From the NCBI RefSeq assembly GCF_900601905.1, contig NZ_UWFA01000416.1, positions 186,001 to 250,000 on the forward strand: 64,000 bases of DNA. Reading direction: 5' to 3'. Each line of letters starts with the position of its first letter. Within the stretch, counting starts at the first letter, position 1. Shown here piece by piece: positions 43,007 to 52,301 of the stretch. This stretch comes from Pseudomonas viridiflava (GTDB taxonomy: Bacteria; Pseudomonadota; Gammaproteobacteria; Pseudomonadales; Pseudomonadaceae). The notes beneath the pieces were generated by a model. That model did no database searches, was not told the origin of the DNA, and saw only the letters and a program-made list of their open reading frames with translations. The position numbers and the translations under genes were made by a program.

Positions 43007-44335
43007 TCAACGGATCTGGTGTTTGTGCAGCAACCGGTAAAATGTGGGCCGCGAAACACCCAGTACTTTGGCGGCGACACTCAGGTTGTCGCTGTGCCGG
43101 GTCAGTACATCGCACAGTGCCTGACGCTCGGCCCTTGATTTGTATTCATCCAGCGTGCCCATGCTGCTGATCAGGTCATCTTCGCCCATCAAGCCCAGAT
43201 CAGCGGCTTCGATCTGCCTGCCTTCTGCCAGCACCAGAGCGCGGCGCACCCGGTTGGCCAGCTCGCGCACATTCCCCGGCCAATCATGCTTGCCCATGGC
43301 GACCAGTGCATCCTGACTGAAGTTGCGCGCACGCCTGCCAGTGTCGTGGCTGTAGAAATGCGCGAAATGATTGGCCAGCAACGCCAGGTCGCCGTGACGT
43401 TCGCGCAGGGGCGCGGTGCCGACCTGAAGCACATTCAGCCGGTAGTACAGGTCTTCCCGGAAGTTTTTTTTGCGGATTGCCGCCTCCAGGTCTACATGCG
43501 TGGCTGCCAGCACGCGAACGTCAATCGGGATGGTTTCCCGTCCGCCCATGCGTTCAAGGTGTCTCTCCTGGAGGAAACGCAGCAAGTGGGCTTGTACCTC
43601 CATCGGCAAATCGCCGATCTCGTCGAGAAACAAGGTGCCGCCGTCCGCCGCCTCGATCCGGCCAATCTTCAATTCATTGGCCCCATCGAAGGCTCCCCGC
43701 TCATGGCCGAACAGTTCGGCATGCAGCAGGTGCTCGGGAATGGTTGCGCAGTTGATCGCCACGAAGGGCTTATGACGGCGTTGCGACTGCATGTGCAGCG
43801 TTCTGGCCACCAATTCCTTGCCTGTGCCGCGCTCGCCGCGAATCAGCACCGGGGACTCGGTCGGGGCCAATTTGCTCAGCAGCCTGCGCAGCTCGCGGAT
43901 GGGCCGACTTTCACCGAGCATCTCGTGCTCCGGCCCGCAGACATAACCGGTGCCCTGGGCACGCATCCGGGCCGTGGAAAATGCACGGCCCAGAGCGATC
44001 TGCATGCGCGCAGCCTCGAACGGCAAGGTATGAAAATCAAAGAACCACTCGCAGACAAAATCGCCGACTTTCTCTCGGCGCAAATCTTCCGGACTTAACA
44101 CTGCGATCCATTCAGTCTGGCTGCGGGCTATCAGATCCTTGACAGCTTCCTGCTGCTCGAAATGGTAGGGCATGAGCCGAATCAGACCGATGTCACTGTG
44201 ACGCCCGGAGGCCGCCTCCAGATGGCTGCTTTCAATGTCCCACCCAGCTTCGCGCAGGGCAGGCGTGAGCTGACGAAAGTCATCGTATGGATCAATAACT
44301 AGCAAACGTGGCGATGGTGGTGCCGATTCATGCAT
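43007..44335 (-). CDS. VpsR-like bEBP (sigma-54-type AAA regulator) with altered GAFTGA
   Basis: The 442-aa protein has an N-terminal degenerate receiver-like domain (LLVIDPYDDFRQLTPALREAGW), an AAA domain with Walker A GERGTGKELVARTLH, Walker B GGTLFLDEIGDL and R-finger region FREDLYYRLNV, and a C-terminal Fis-type HTH (NLSVAAKVLGVSRPTFYRLLHKHQIR). The sigma-54 contact loop reads GHERGAFDGANEL: GAFDGA in place of GAFTGA. The Thr is normally needed to activate sigma-54 RNA polymerase. VpsR of Vibrio is a bEBP that lost sigma-54 contact and works with sigma-70 and cyclic di-GMP, so this protein may do likewise. The start at 44335 follows AGGGAAC. Confidence 0.85.
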   Translation of the reverse strand: MHESAPPSPRLLVIDPYDDFRQLTPALREAGWDIESSHLEAASGRHSDIGLIRLMPYHFEQQEAVKDLIARSQTEWIAVLSPEDLRREKVGDFVCEWFFDFHTLPFEAARMQIALGRAFSTARMRAQGTGYVCGPEHEMLGESRPIRELRRLLSKLAPTESPVLIRGERGTGKELVARTLHMQSQRRHKPFVAINCATIPEHLLHAELFGHERGAFDGANELKIGRIEAADGGTLFLDEIGDLPMEVQAHLLRFLQERHLERMGGRETIPIDVRVLAATHVDLEAAIRKKNFREDLYYRLNVLQVGTAPLRERHGDLALLANHFAHFYSHDTGRRARNFSQDALVAMGKHDWPGNVRELANRVRRALVLAEGRQIEAADLGLMGEDDLISSMGTLDEYKSRAERQALCDVLTRHSDNLSVAAKVLGVSRPTFYRLLHKHQIR

Positions 44336-44703
44336 ATGAGTTCCCTGGCGCCATGACTGAAAATTGAACGTGATAAATCTATTTATAAACAATTAGTTGG
44401 CGATCACGAATTGAACATTAGCAACTTTTTGACGGACGCTTGTACCGTTTAACTATAGGGTCCAGATCGAAAAGGAATTAAACGTTACACAGGCTTAGGA
44501 TTGTGATGTTTGAAACACTGGGAGGCCTGATCGGCCATAGGGCTGCAGCCAGCGGATTACGCTGCATGTGTAAAAAATCCGAAAATAAATGTCCATGTGT
44601 GTGACTTGACCAGGGTGGTTCGCCATCAACACAAGTAACCAGCCGAACGGTAAGCCCAACTGTCGGCGCTCTACATTGATATGGGCATTTTGAGGAATCG
44701 ACC
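44336..44703 (+). promoter_or_regulatory. AT-rich divergent promoter region with a sigma-70-like promoter
   Basis: TTGACG (44429-44434), a 17-base spacer and ACTATA (44452-44457) form a good rightward sigma-70-type promoter. Its transcript would start near 44464 and run through about 240 bases before the 88-aa gene at 44704, so a long leader or a short RNA is possible. The leftward promoter for the bEBP gene is not obvious, although the sequence ATAAATCTATTTAT is a small inverted repeat at about 44374-44387. No other gene is seen. Confidence 0.45.
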
Positions 44704-44970
44704 ATGAACGCCCCCTTGCGCTTCAACGATGCACTGCTGATCGCTGGACACGCTTTCGAACCCTTTCAATGTGTCGCCTGGGCGCCGCAGGATGGTAATG
44801 GCGAGCTGAGCCTGACGGTCATCGACCGCACCAGCACGCGTATTGGCCGTCGGCAACTGCCACGCAGTACTTATTCGGACCCGGCGCAGTTGGCCAGTGC
44901 CCTGGAGCAGGCTCGGGCTGAAATCAGTAACGAAGGACATCGTCTTGAGCCGTGGACGATGCCGGCCTGA
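44704..44970 (+). CDS. Small conserved protein, 88 aa
   Basis: The 88-aa protein has a ribosome site (GAGGAATCG). It looks like a mixed alpha/beta domain: hydrophobic strands (DALLIAGHAFEPFQCVAWAP, GELSLTVIDRTS) and a C-terminal helix (DPAQLASALEQARAEISNEGH). No signal peptide, membrane segment or known motif is present. It may be a Pseudomonas-specific protein; I do not recognise it. The long leader upstream suggests regulated expression. Confidence 0.6.
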   Translation: MNAPLRFNDALLIAGHAFEPFQCVAWAPQDGNGELSLTVIDRTSTRIGRRQLPRSTYSDPAQLASALEQARAEISNEGHRLEPWTMPA

Positions 44971-45150
44971 TAGTGATTGTTGGGGCGAGCGCGGCCCCCG
45001 TCTTTTGGCTCGTGTGCTTATCCATTCCCGCGGTAACGGCCACTTGAGGTCTCGTTCCGGTGCCGTGGGAACCTGGGGCCGGACGTCAGCGAAAATAGTT
45101 TGGTGGGCCTCACCGCGCACTTGGCGCCGTCGGCAATCTCTATAGCTGTT

Positions 45151-45738
45151 CTACGACTTGCTCAGTCGCCCAATGTGTTGATATTCCAGCCCCAACATCT
45201 CGGCCATTTGCTCGGCTTTGCGCAAGCGAATCGGCCCGCTTTCGATGTCGATCAGCAACCCCGGACAGACGAACGCGTGCATCGGCGGCAAATCCTTGAT
45301 TCGCCCGTCTGTCATCACCAATACCCGCTGCTGTTCAGCAGGATGCTTTTTCCTGCGTTGTTCAAGCCATTGGCTCGCCTGCTCGAAGGCGGCAAACAAA
45401 GGGGTTCCGCCGCCCGCGCCGAGCGCATCCAGCCACGGTTTCAGCGCCGCTGACGCTTTGAGGCCCTGATGTTGCCAGCGGGGTGTACTGCCATTGGCCG
45501 TCAGCAACGCCAGGCGGATCCGCTGTCGGTAGGCATCATCAAGAACCTGCGCCAACAGCCCTTTGGCCTGGCTCAAGGCCTGGTAGCGCCGGGTGGACGC
45601 CGAGGCATCGACAATAATCAGCCACAATTCGTTGGCTTTCTGGCTGCGAGGCTTACGGATCAGATCGGTGCGGCGCTTCGGGCGGCCAGCGAGCAAGGTG
45701 GGCACCCAGGCGATGGCGCCGTCCTTGCCACCGTGCAC
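45151..45738 (-). CDS. chlD: VWA-domain chelatase part (ChlD-like), probably read by -1 frameshift
   Basis: The 195-aa frame carries a von Willebrand A domain with the MIDAS motif (WLIIVDASASTRRYQAL, Asp-x-Ser-x-Ser). It then has the conserved acidic/Thr elements GGGTPLFAAF and RVLVMTDGRIKDL. The GTG at 45738 is the first normal start, but the frame remains open upstream through the end of the ATPase gene, and the reading SAELAKKALGIRSRAAAGAG looks like part of the protein. A slippery A_AAA_AAG at 45822-45828 puts the ATPase frame into this one. The -1 product would be about 563 aa: ATPase plus VWA, the normal ChlD arrangement. I infer that this gene's main product is the fusion. Confidence 0.75.
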   Translation of the reverse strand: MHGGKDGAIAWVPTLLAGRPKRRTDLIRKPRSQKANELWLIIVDASASTRRYQALSQAKGLLAQVLDDAYRQRIRLALLTANGSTPRWQHQGLKASAALKPWLDALGAGGGTPLFAAFEQASQWLEQRRKKHPAEQQRVLVMTDGRIKDLPPMHAFVCPGLLIDIESGPIRLRKAEQMAEMLGLEYQHIGRLSKS

Positions 45739-45780
45739 CGCGCCGGTTTTACCGCCGGTCAGCGTACCGGGCCGGGGTCT

Positions 45781-45847
45781 GGCACCCGCTCCCGCTGCAG
45801 CACGAGAACGGATGCCTAAGGCTTTTTTGGCCAGCTCGGCACTTCCC
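45781..45847 (-). promoter_or_regulatory. Predicted -1 ribosomal frameshift signal (dnaX-type)
   Basis: Read on the minus strand: a Shine-Dalgarno-like GGGAAGTG, 11 bases, the slippery A_AAA_AAG in the ATPase frame (45822-45828), a 5-base spacer, then a 14-bp stem-loop (45781-45816; arm GGCATCCGTTCTCG pairs wholly with CGGGAGCGGGTGCC, with three G-U pairs and an 8-base loop). The ATPase stop (TAG, 45816-45818) is immediately after the slippery site. All three parts match the E. coli dnaX signal. Programmed frameshifting making two cobalt-chelatase subunits from one chlD gene has been described in bacteria. Confidence 0.8.
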
Positions 45848-46841
45848 GCCGCGCACCTACGGGCATGGGCTGGGCAGGCAATTGGCCCCAGTTGCCCTGC
45901 CCCTGCGCCTGGTCCGGCTCACGAGAGTGTGGCGCCGGCGGCTGGCTATCTTGTGGAGCAGGCTCGTCCCGAGGCGCAGAAACGTCACGGCGTCGATGGC
46001 GCAAGGCAAACTCGGCCACCGCATCAATGTCCTGCTCGGCGATGGCGCGTGCCCCGCGCCACGCCGCATGGGCACGCGCCGCCCGCAGCCAGACCAGATC
46101 GGCACGCATGCCATCGACCCCGGCTTCAAAGCAGCGCTCGGTAATGAGGGTCAGTGACGTGTCATCCAGTTCGATTGAATCGAGCAACTGCCGCGCCTGC
46201 TCGCAGCGCTGTTTCAAAGCGTCCTGCTCAACCTGCCACTGCTGGCAGAACCCGTGCGGGTCCGCGTCGAACTCGAGCCGACGACGAATGATCTGCCCGC
46301 GTTGCACCGGCAGGGTCTGCCCGCTCAGCGCCACGTTCAGGCCGAAGCGATCGAGCAATTGCGGGCGCAACTCGCCTTCTTCGGGATTCATTGTGCCAAT
46401 CAGCACGAAGCGTGCTGCGTGGCGATGGGAGATGCCATCGCGCTCCACCAGGTTGACTCCGCTGGCGGCGACGTCCAGCAGCAGGTCCACCAGATGATCG
46501 GCGAGCAGGTTCACTTCATCGACATACAGCACCCCGCCATCAGCCTTGGCCAGGACGCCGGGTGAGAACTGCGCACGCCCCTGGCCAAGCGCGGCGTCAA
46601 GATCCAGCGTGCCCACCAGCCGCTCCTCAGTGGCGCCCAGCGGCAACGTCACGAACTGCCCACTGGCCAGCAGGTCCGCCAGGCCTCGGGCAAGGGTCGA
46701 TTTGGCCATGCCTCGGGGTCCTTCGATCAGCACACCGCCGATCTTCGGGTCAATCGCGGTCAGGCACAGCGCCAGTTTCAGCTCATCGGCCGCAACCACT
46801 GCCGCCAGCGGGAAATGAGGGGTCTCAGGCAAGGTCGTCAT
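45816..46841 (-). CDS. chlI: Cobalt/magnesium-chelatase AAA ATPase (ChlI-like)
   Basis: The 341-aa AAA+ ATPase has Walker A GPRGMAKSTLARGLADL, Walker B GGVLYVDEVNLL, sensor I IGTMNPEEGELRPQLLDRF and the helical lid. Such subunits drive metal insertion by CobN-type or ChlH-type chelatases. It starts one base inside cobN's stop (TGATG) and forms cobW-cobN-chlI/D on one minus-strand transcript. Its C-terminal 60 residues are Pro/Gln/Arg-rich (PAPQDSQPPAPHSREP), as in the linker of ChlD. The last codons are the slippery site, so this frame probably yields the short ATPase by normal termination and the ATPase-VWA fusion by frameshift. Confidence 0.9.
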   Translation of the reverse strand: MTTLPETPHFPLAAVVAADELKLALCLTAIDPKIGGVLIEGPRGMAKSTLARGLADLLASGQFVTLPLGATEERLVGTLDLDAALGQGRAQFSPGVLAKADGGVLYVDEVNLLADHLVDLLLDVAASGVNLVERDGISHRHAARFVLIGTMNPEEGELRPQLLDRFGLNVALSGQTLPVQRGQIIRRRLEFDADPHGFCQQWQVEQDALKQRCEQARQLLDSIELDDTSLTLITERCFEAGVDGMRADLVWLRAARAHAAWRGARAIAEQDIDAVAEFALRHRRRDVSAPRDEPAPQDSQPPAPHSREPDQAQGQGNWGQLPAQPMPVGARREVPSWPKKP

Positions 46842-49800
46842 CAGTTCTCTTCTATATCCAGCAACAAGCCTTCCAGCGCATCACGGTAGTGACCCGGTTC
46901 CTGCCAGAGCCCACGCTGCTGAGCTTCGAGCATGCGTTCAGTCATGTCCCGCAACGCATCAGGGTTGTGTTGCTGGATGAAGTCGCGGGTCGACGGGTCA
47001 AGCAGATAAGCATCGGCGAGCAGCGCGTACTGGTGATCGTCGATCAATTCGGTGGTGGCATCAAAGGCAAACAGGAAGTCCACAGTGGCGGCCATCTCGA
47101 AGGCACCCTTGTAGCCATGGCGCTTGACGCCCTCGATCCACTTGGGATTGGCCGCACGGGAGCGAATCACCCGGTTCAATTCTTCTTTGAGGGTACGAAT
47201 CTTCGGCAGATCGGGCTGGCTATGGTCGCCGTGGTAACTGGCGGTTTTCTGCCCGCTGAGGCTTTCGGCGGCGGCGAGCATGCCGCCCTGAAACTGGTAG
47301 TAGTCATTGGAATCGAGCAGGTCGTGTTCACGATTGTCCTGATTCTGCACCACCGCCTGCACCTGCGACAGGCGTTTGGCGAAACGCTCACGGGCGGGCG
47401 TACCTTCGTCACTCGCGCCATAGGCGTAGCCGCCCCAGTTCAGATAGACCTCGGCCAGGTCTTCACGGCTCTGCCACAGACGCGCATCGATCGCGCCCTG
47501 CACCCCAGCGCCGTAAGCGCCCGGCTTGGCACCAAACACTCGCCAGCCGGCCTGTCGTGAAGCGTTCTCCGGGTCCAGCCCCTGACTTTGCAGGGCAATA
47601 CGCTCCTCACGGACTTTGGCGGCCAGCGGGTTCATGTCATCAGGCTCGTCCAGCGCCGCGACGGCTTGCACGGCTGCGTCGAACAGCCGAATAAGATTGG
47701 CAAAGGCATCACGGAAAAACCCCGAAACCCGCAGCGTCACGTCCACCCGCGGGCGGTCGAGCAGACTCAGCGGCAGGATTTCGAAATCGTCGACTCGCTG
47801 ACTACCCGTGGCCCATACCGGACGCACCCCCATCAGCGCCATGGCCTGGGCTATATCGTCGCCGCCGGTACGCATGGTGGCCGTGCCCCAGACCGACAGG
47901 CCGAGTTGACGTAAATGATCACCATGATCCTGTAAGTGTCTCTCCAGCAACAGATTTGCTGATTGAAAGCCAATCCGCCACGCCGTGGTAGTGGGCAGGT
48001 TACGCACATCCACCGAGAAGAAATTACGCCCTGTGGGCAGCACATCCAGGCGCCCGCGACTCGGCGCGCCGCTAGGCCCGGCAGGCACGAAGCGACCGCT
48101 CAAGGCATCCAGCAAACCCTGCATTTCAGCCGGGCCGCAGGCGTCCAGACGCGGCGCAACCACTTCGCGCAGATTCTCAACTATTTTCTCTAACTCTTTG
48201 TAATTAAACGCCAATACATATTCATTAGAAAGCACGACCTGTTCAATCAGCCACGCGGCGTAGAGTTCCAACCGCTCCCGGGCGTCGCCCGCTGTCCGCC
48301 ACGGATCCTGGCTGATGTGCAGCAAGACTGACGGCTTCGGGCCGACCCACGGCTCGGCCAATTGACAATCCAGCGGGTCAAAGCCCAGTTCGAAAGCGTT
48401 GCTCAATGCCCGCAACAGGCTCGATTGCGCGCCACGGCCATCACCACGCGGTATGCGCAGCAAGGCCAGCAAGGTGTCGATGCGCAAACGGCCGCAGGGT
48501 GACTCGCCAAAGATGTGCAGCCCGTCGCGAATCTGTGATTCCTTCAAGTCACACAGATAAGTGTCCAGGCGTGGCAGCCAGAGAGCGGCGTTTTCATCCT
48601 TGAGCGAGCCATCAAGCGCCAGCTCCTGATCGATATGGGTTTCGTGAACCAGCTTGAGGATGTCCCGCTGCAACTCCAGGGCGCGGCGCGGATCCAGCAA
48701 CTGGGCTTCGTAATATTCGTCAGCCAACAGCTCCAGGTCGCGCAATGGCCCGTAGGTTTCTGCGCGGGTCAACGGCGGCATCAGGTGGTCGATGATCACC
48801 GCTTGAGTGCGACGTTTGGCCTGGGCGCCCTCACCCGGATCGTTGACGATGAACGGATACACATTGGGCATGGGGCCCAGAATCGCATCCGGCCAGCAGG
48901 TTTCGGAAAGCCCCACGCCCTTGCCCGGCAGCCATTCCAGGTTGCCGTGCTTGCCAACGTGTACCACCGCGTGGGCGCCGTAGGCTTTGCGCAACCAGAA
49001 ATAAAACGCCAGGTAACCATGTGGCGGCACCAGATCCGGGTCGTGGTAGACCGCGCTGGCATCCACCTGATAACCCCGGGCCGGCTGGATGCCGACAAAG
49101 GTCAGCCCAAGCCGCAGCCCGGCGATCATCATCCGCCCGCTGCGGAACATGGGGTCTGCCTCTGGCGCGCCCCAGCGGGCAAGCACTGCCTCGCGATTGG
49201 CGGCGGGCAATTGCGCGAACGCCGAGCTGTATTCGTCCAGCGACATGCTTTGCTCGCAGGGTCGCAGGTCGATGCTGTCCAGATCGTTGGTCACGCCGCC
49301 CAGCAGTCGCTGGATCAGCGCAGTGCCGGTGTCGGGCAGATCGGCCACCGGGTATCCGGCGTCTTGCATGGCCCGCAGGATATTCAGGACTGCGGCCGGT
49401 GTATCGAGACCGACGCCATTGCCGATCCGGCCATCTCGCGTCGGGTAGTTGGCCAGAATCAAGGCGACGCGCTTGTCGGCATTTTCCAGACGGCCCAGCA
49501 AAATCCAGCGCCGGGCCAATTCGGCGACGAAATCCATGCGTTCGGGTTGAGCTCGGTAGCAGACTACATCCGATTGACTGCGCTCACTGTGCCAGGCCAG
49601 ATCCTTGAAGCTGACCGGCCGGCTGATAATCCGCCCGTCCAGCTCCGGCAAGGCGATATGCATCGCCAGGTCCCGCGCGCCGAGGCCTTGCTCACTGGCA
49701 CGCCAGCCAGGTTCGTTGTCCTGGGCACAGATGGCTTGAATGACCGGAACATTGCGCCGGAAAGGACGCACATGCGGCGCTTCCGGGCTGGACTGGGCAA

Positions 49801-50602
49801 AACCGGTGGTGTTGATGATCAGCTCGACACCCGCCTCATCCAGCCAGTCCTCCACGACCTTTAGACAACCGGCCTCCTTGAGACTGGCCACTGCGATGGG
49901 CAGTGGGTTCAGGCCTTGGGCCTGCAAGCGCGTGCAGAACTCATCGATGAACGCGGTATTGGCGGCCTGCAAATGCGAGCGATAGAACAGCAGCGCCGCG
50001 ACCGGCTGATCCACTGTCCACCGGGCCTGCCAAACCCCAGGGTCGGCACTGACCCCTTGCGGATGGTAAACAGCGGTACGCGGCAAAGGCTGCGGTTCGG
50101 ACCACGGGTAATCACGGCCGAGCATGCGGTTGGCCAGGCAACGATAAAAATCCAGAGCGTTATGCATGCCGCCCTGGCGCAGGAACTGCCAAAGCCTGTG
50201 GCAATCCTCGGCGGGCGCTGTGCTGCGCTCCAGCAGGTCGGGATCGTGGTTGTCACAACCGGCGACCATGATCACCTGGACGCCTTTGGCTGCCAGTTCC
50301 TGCAGCCGTTCCACACCATAGCGCCAGTAACCGACCCCGCCATGCAGCGAAATCAGGATGACTTTGGCGTGCTGCAGAACGTCTTCGACGTACAAGTCGA
50401 CCGAAGAGTGATTCTGCACCTGCATCGGGTTGGCCAGACGCAGGCTCGGGTAGTCATCCGGCAACTGCTGCGCGGCCTCGGCCAGCAGCGCCAGACTTGA
50501 ATCTCCGCTACAGAGAATCACCAGCTCGGCAGGTGTCTGGCCAAGATCGGCAATGCTGTCGTCCGGGACAAAGCCACCGGGCTGGGTTCTCAGTAGATGC
50601 AT
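46841..50602 (-). CDS. cobN: Cobaltochelatase subunit CobN
   Basis: The 1253-aa CobN/magnesium-chelatase H-type subunit inserts cobalt into hydrogenobyrinic acid a,c-diamide in the aerobic B12 pathway. It is a very large, cytosolic protein and its length is normal. Typical stretches include VIMVAGCDNHDPDLLERS, HVGKHGNLEWLPGKGVGLSETCWPD and LNWGGYAYGASDEGTPARERFAKRL. It follows cobW by 3 bases and overlaps the ATPase gene by one base. The partners needed for cobalt insertion, an ATPase and a VWA protein, are next to it, so the locus encodes a complete chelatase. Confidence 0.97.
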   Translation of the reverse strand: MHLLRTQPGGFVPDDSIADLGQTPAELVILCSGDSSLALLAEAAQQLPDDYPSLRLANPMQVQNHSSVDLYVEDVLQHAKVILISLHGGVGYWRYGVERLQELAAKGVQVIMVAGCDNHDPDLLERSTAPAEDCHRLWQFLRQGGMHNALDFYRCLANRMLGRDYPWSEPQPLPRTAVYHPQGVSADPGVWQARWTVDQPVAALLFYRSHLQAANTAFIDEFCTRLQAQGLNPLPIAVASLKEAGCLKVVEDWLDEAGVELIINTTGFAQSSPEAPHVRPFRRNVPVIQAICAQDNEPGWRASEQGLGARDLAMHIALPELDGRIISRPVSFKDLAWHSERSQSDVVCYRAQPERMDFVAELARRWILLGRLENADKRVALILANYPTRDGRIGNGVGLDTPAAVLNILRAMQDAGYPVADLPDTGTALIQRLLGGVTNDLDSIDLRPCEQSMSLDEYSSAFAQLPAANREAVLARWGAPEADPMFRSGRMMIAGLRLGLTFVGIQPARGYQVDASAVYHDPDLVPPHGYLAFYFWLRKAYGAHAVVHVGKHGNLEWLPGKGVGLSETCWPDAILGPMPNVYPFIVNDPGEGAQAKRRTQAVIIDHLMPPLTRAETYGPLRDLELLADEYYEAQLLDPRRALELQRDILKLVHETHIDQELALDGSLKDENAALWLPRLDTYLCDLKESQIRDGLHIFGESPCGRLRIDTLLALLRIPRGDGRGAQSSLLRALSNAFELGFDPLDCQLAEPWVGPKPSVLLHISQDPWRTAGDARERLELYAAWLIEQVVLSNEYVLAFNYKELEKIVENLREVVAPRLDACGPAEMQGLLDALSGRFVPAGPSGAPSRGRLDVLPTGRNFFSVDVRNLPTTTAWRIGFQSANLLLERHLQDHGDHLRQLGLSVWGTATMRTGGDDIAQAMALMGVRPVWATGSQRVDDFEILPLSLLDRPRVDVTLRVSGFFRDAFANLIRLFDAAVQAVAALDEPDDMNPLAAKVREERIALQSQGLDPENASRQAGWRVFGAKPGAYGAGVQGAIDARLWQSREDLAEVYLNWGGYAYGASDEGTPARERFAKRLSQVQAVVQNQDNREHDLLDSNDYYQFQGGMLAAAESLSGQKTASYHGDHSQPDLPKIRTLKEELNRVIRSRAANPKWIEGVKRHGYKGAFEMAATVDFLFAFDATTELIDDHQYALLADAYLLDPSTRDFIQQHNPDALRDMTERMLEAQQRGLWQEPGHYRDALEGLLLDIEEN

Positions 50603-50605
50603 GGG

Positions 50606-51670
50606 TCAGCCGACGAGCGCAGCGCGCAGCTGGCTTTCAAGCGCGGCGGCATCCAGCTTCTGGCCGATCAACACCAGATTCGTCGCGCGTTCTTCGCCCT
50701 GACTCCAGGCGCGGTCGAAATGTTTGTCGAATCGCGTGCCCACACCCTGGATCAGCAAACGCATGGGTTTGCCAGGAATCGCGGCGAAGCCTTTGACCCG
50801 CAGGATGCCGTGCTGCACCACCAGTTGCGTCAGGGCGTCGAGCAGCAGGCTTTCATCGGCCTGCGGCAGTTTGATCGAGATCGAATCAAAGGCGTCATGA
50901 TCGTGGTCGTCATGGTCATCACCTTCGTGATGATCGTGATGAGTCTTGCGGCTGTCGATGTGCTGTTCGGATTCAGCGCCCAGGCCCAGCAAAACGCTGA
51001 TTGGGAGTCGACCGCTGCTGGCTTCGATGACTTTGACCGCCGCTGGCAACTCTTCCGAGACCTCGGCACGCACCGCGGCCAGGCCTGCGGCATCCATCAT
51101 GTCGGCCTTGTTGAGAATCACCAGGTCGGCGCTGGCCAGTTGATCGGCGAATAACTCGTGCAGCGGCGATTCGTGGTCCAGATTCGGGTCAAGTTTGCGC
51201 TGGGCGTCGACCTGATCAGGGAACGCAGCAAAGGTGCCGGCCAATACCGCCGGGCTGTCGACCACCGTAATCACCGCATCAACCGTGCAGGCGTTGCGGA
51301 TTTCCGGCCACTGGAAGGCTTGCACCAGAGGCTTTGGCAACGCCAGGCCCGAGGTTTCGATGAGGATATGGTCCAGGTCGCCACGCCGGGCAACCAGCTC
51401 GCGCATCACAGGGAAAAATTCCTCCTGCACCGTGCAGCACAGGCAGCCGTTGGCCAGCTCGTAGACGCGACCGATGGCTTCTTCTTCGCTGCAGCCGATG
51501 GTGCATTGCTTGAGGATTTCGCCGTCGATGCCCAGCTCGCCGAACTCATTGACGATCACCGCGATGCGGCGGCCTTCAGCATTGTCGAGCATATGCCGCA
51601 GCAAGGTGGTTTTGCCCGAGCCGAGGAAGCCGGTAACGATGGTGACGGGAAGCTTGGCCAGTGTTTTCAT
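50606..51670 (-). CDS. cobW: Cobalamin-biosynthesis GTPase/metallochaperone CobW
   Basis: The 354-aa GTPase of the G3E family shows the P-loop VTGFLGSGKTTLLRHML, the metal-binding CxCC motif in ANGCLCCTVQEEF, the GTP motif VILNKADMMDA and a His/Asp-rich loop (residues about 245-262; HHDHHEGDDHDDHDHDAF) that may bind metal ions. The C-terminal CobW_C domain follows. It is thought to deliver cobalt to CobN. It is the first gene after the leftward cobalamin riboswitch and so should be repressed by B12. Confidence 0.95.
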   Translation of the reverse strand: MKTLAKLPVTIVTGFLGSGKTTLLRHMLDNAEGRRIAVIVNEFGELGIDGEILKQCTIGCSEEEAIGRVYELANGCLCCTVQEEFFPVMRELVARRGDLDHILIETSGLALPKPLVQAFQWPEIRNACTVDAVITVVDSPAVLAGTFAAFPDQVDAQRKLDPNLDHESPLHELFADQLASADLVILNKADMMDAAGLAAVRAEVSEELPAAVKVIEASSGRLPISVLLGLGAESEQHIDSRKTHHDHHEGDDHDDHDHDAFDSISIKLPQADESLLLDALTQLVVQHGILRVKGFAAIPGKPMRLLIQGVGTRFDKHFDRAWSQGEERATNLVLIGQKLDAAALESQLRAALVG

Positions 51671-51796
51671 CGGATGCCCTTTGGCAATGCGGCGGGCAAA
51701 CGGGACGAAAACCCTGAGCGCTGGCGCAAGGCTGGATTCGCCACCGGATCACCCCGCCCGGTTGTAGTGAGAATTCGTCGGGCACAAGGCCCGGAT

Positions 51797-51960
51797 CGAG
51801 GCAGGTCTCCTGGCTTGCGGCGCTCCCGTGAAAATCCCCGGGAGTCATCGTTGCGCCTTCCCGCGCATGGCAGTGGCTGTGCAACGATCATGACCGCTTA
51901 CAGTTGCGGGGGCAGCCGCGGCATGTCCGCGTTCCCTTCTTAGCTCCATGCCAGGTGAAT
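51797..51960 (-). ncRNA. Cobalamin riboswitch upstream of cobW
   Basis: On the minus strand the conserved boxes appear in order: AAGGGAACGCGG, GCCGCGGCTGCCCCCGCAAC, TGTAAGCGGT, GCCACTGCC, GGGAAGGCG and AGCCAGGAGACCTGCC (B12 box). It lies 127 bases before the cobW start, so it controls cobW-cobN-chlI/D. Confidence 0.9.
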
Positions 51961-52049
51961 GGCCGGAGAACCTCGAACCGGCAAGGCTACGCAGTGGCTG
52001 CTGGCAGGTCAATCAACCGATTGACGTTCTGCACGACGCCATGCTCTCC

Positions 52050-52254
52050 TACACGCCTTGTTACGGGTGCCCTTCACAGGGTGAAACGGGAAACCGGTGC
52101 GTACAGGCCTTGAGCTTGTGCAAGTCCGGCGCTGCCCCCGCAACGGTAAGCGAGTGGAGAGTCACAGCCACTGTGCCGATCAACGGCATGGGAAGGCGAC
52201 TCTTGCAGGTCGAACGTGATGCGTTCCGCCCCTCGCAAGCCCGGAGACCGGCCC
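52050..52254 (+). ncRNA. Cobalamin riboswitch upstream of cbtB
   Basis: The same order of boxes is present on the plus strand: GGTGCCC, GAAACGGGAAACCGGTG, GGCGCTGCCCCCGCAACGGTAAG, GCCACTG, GGGAAGGCG and CAAGCCCGGAGACCGGCC. The fit to the B12 box is a little weaker than for the cobW element. It lies back to back with the cobW riboswitch; the two share the 51961-52049 promoter region. Confidence 0.88.
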
Positions 52255-52301
52255 GACAGACATTTATGACTAAACCCGCGGTGGGCGGGCGCTGTTGAAC
52301 C

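Noticed and set aside
45151-45738. Treating the VWA frame as an ordinary separate gene started at GTG 45738
   Set aside because: Possible, but the frame stays open and protein-like upstream to the slippery site, so a frameshift fusion explains the sequence better; kept as an alternative in the entry.
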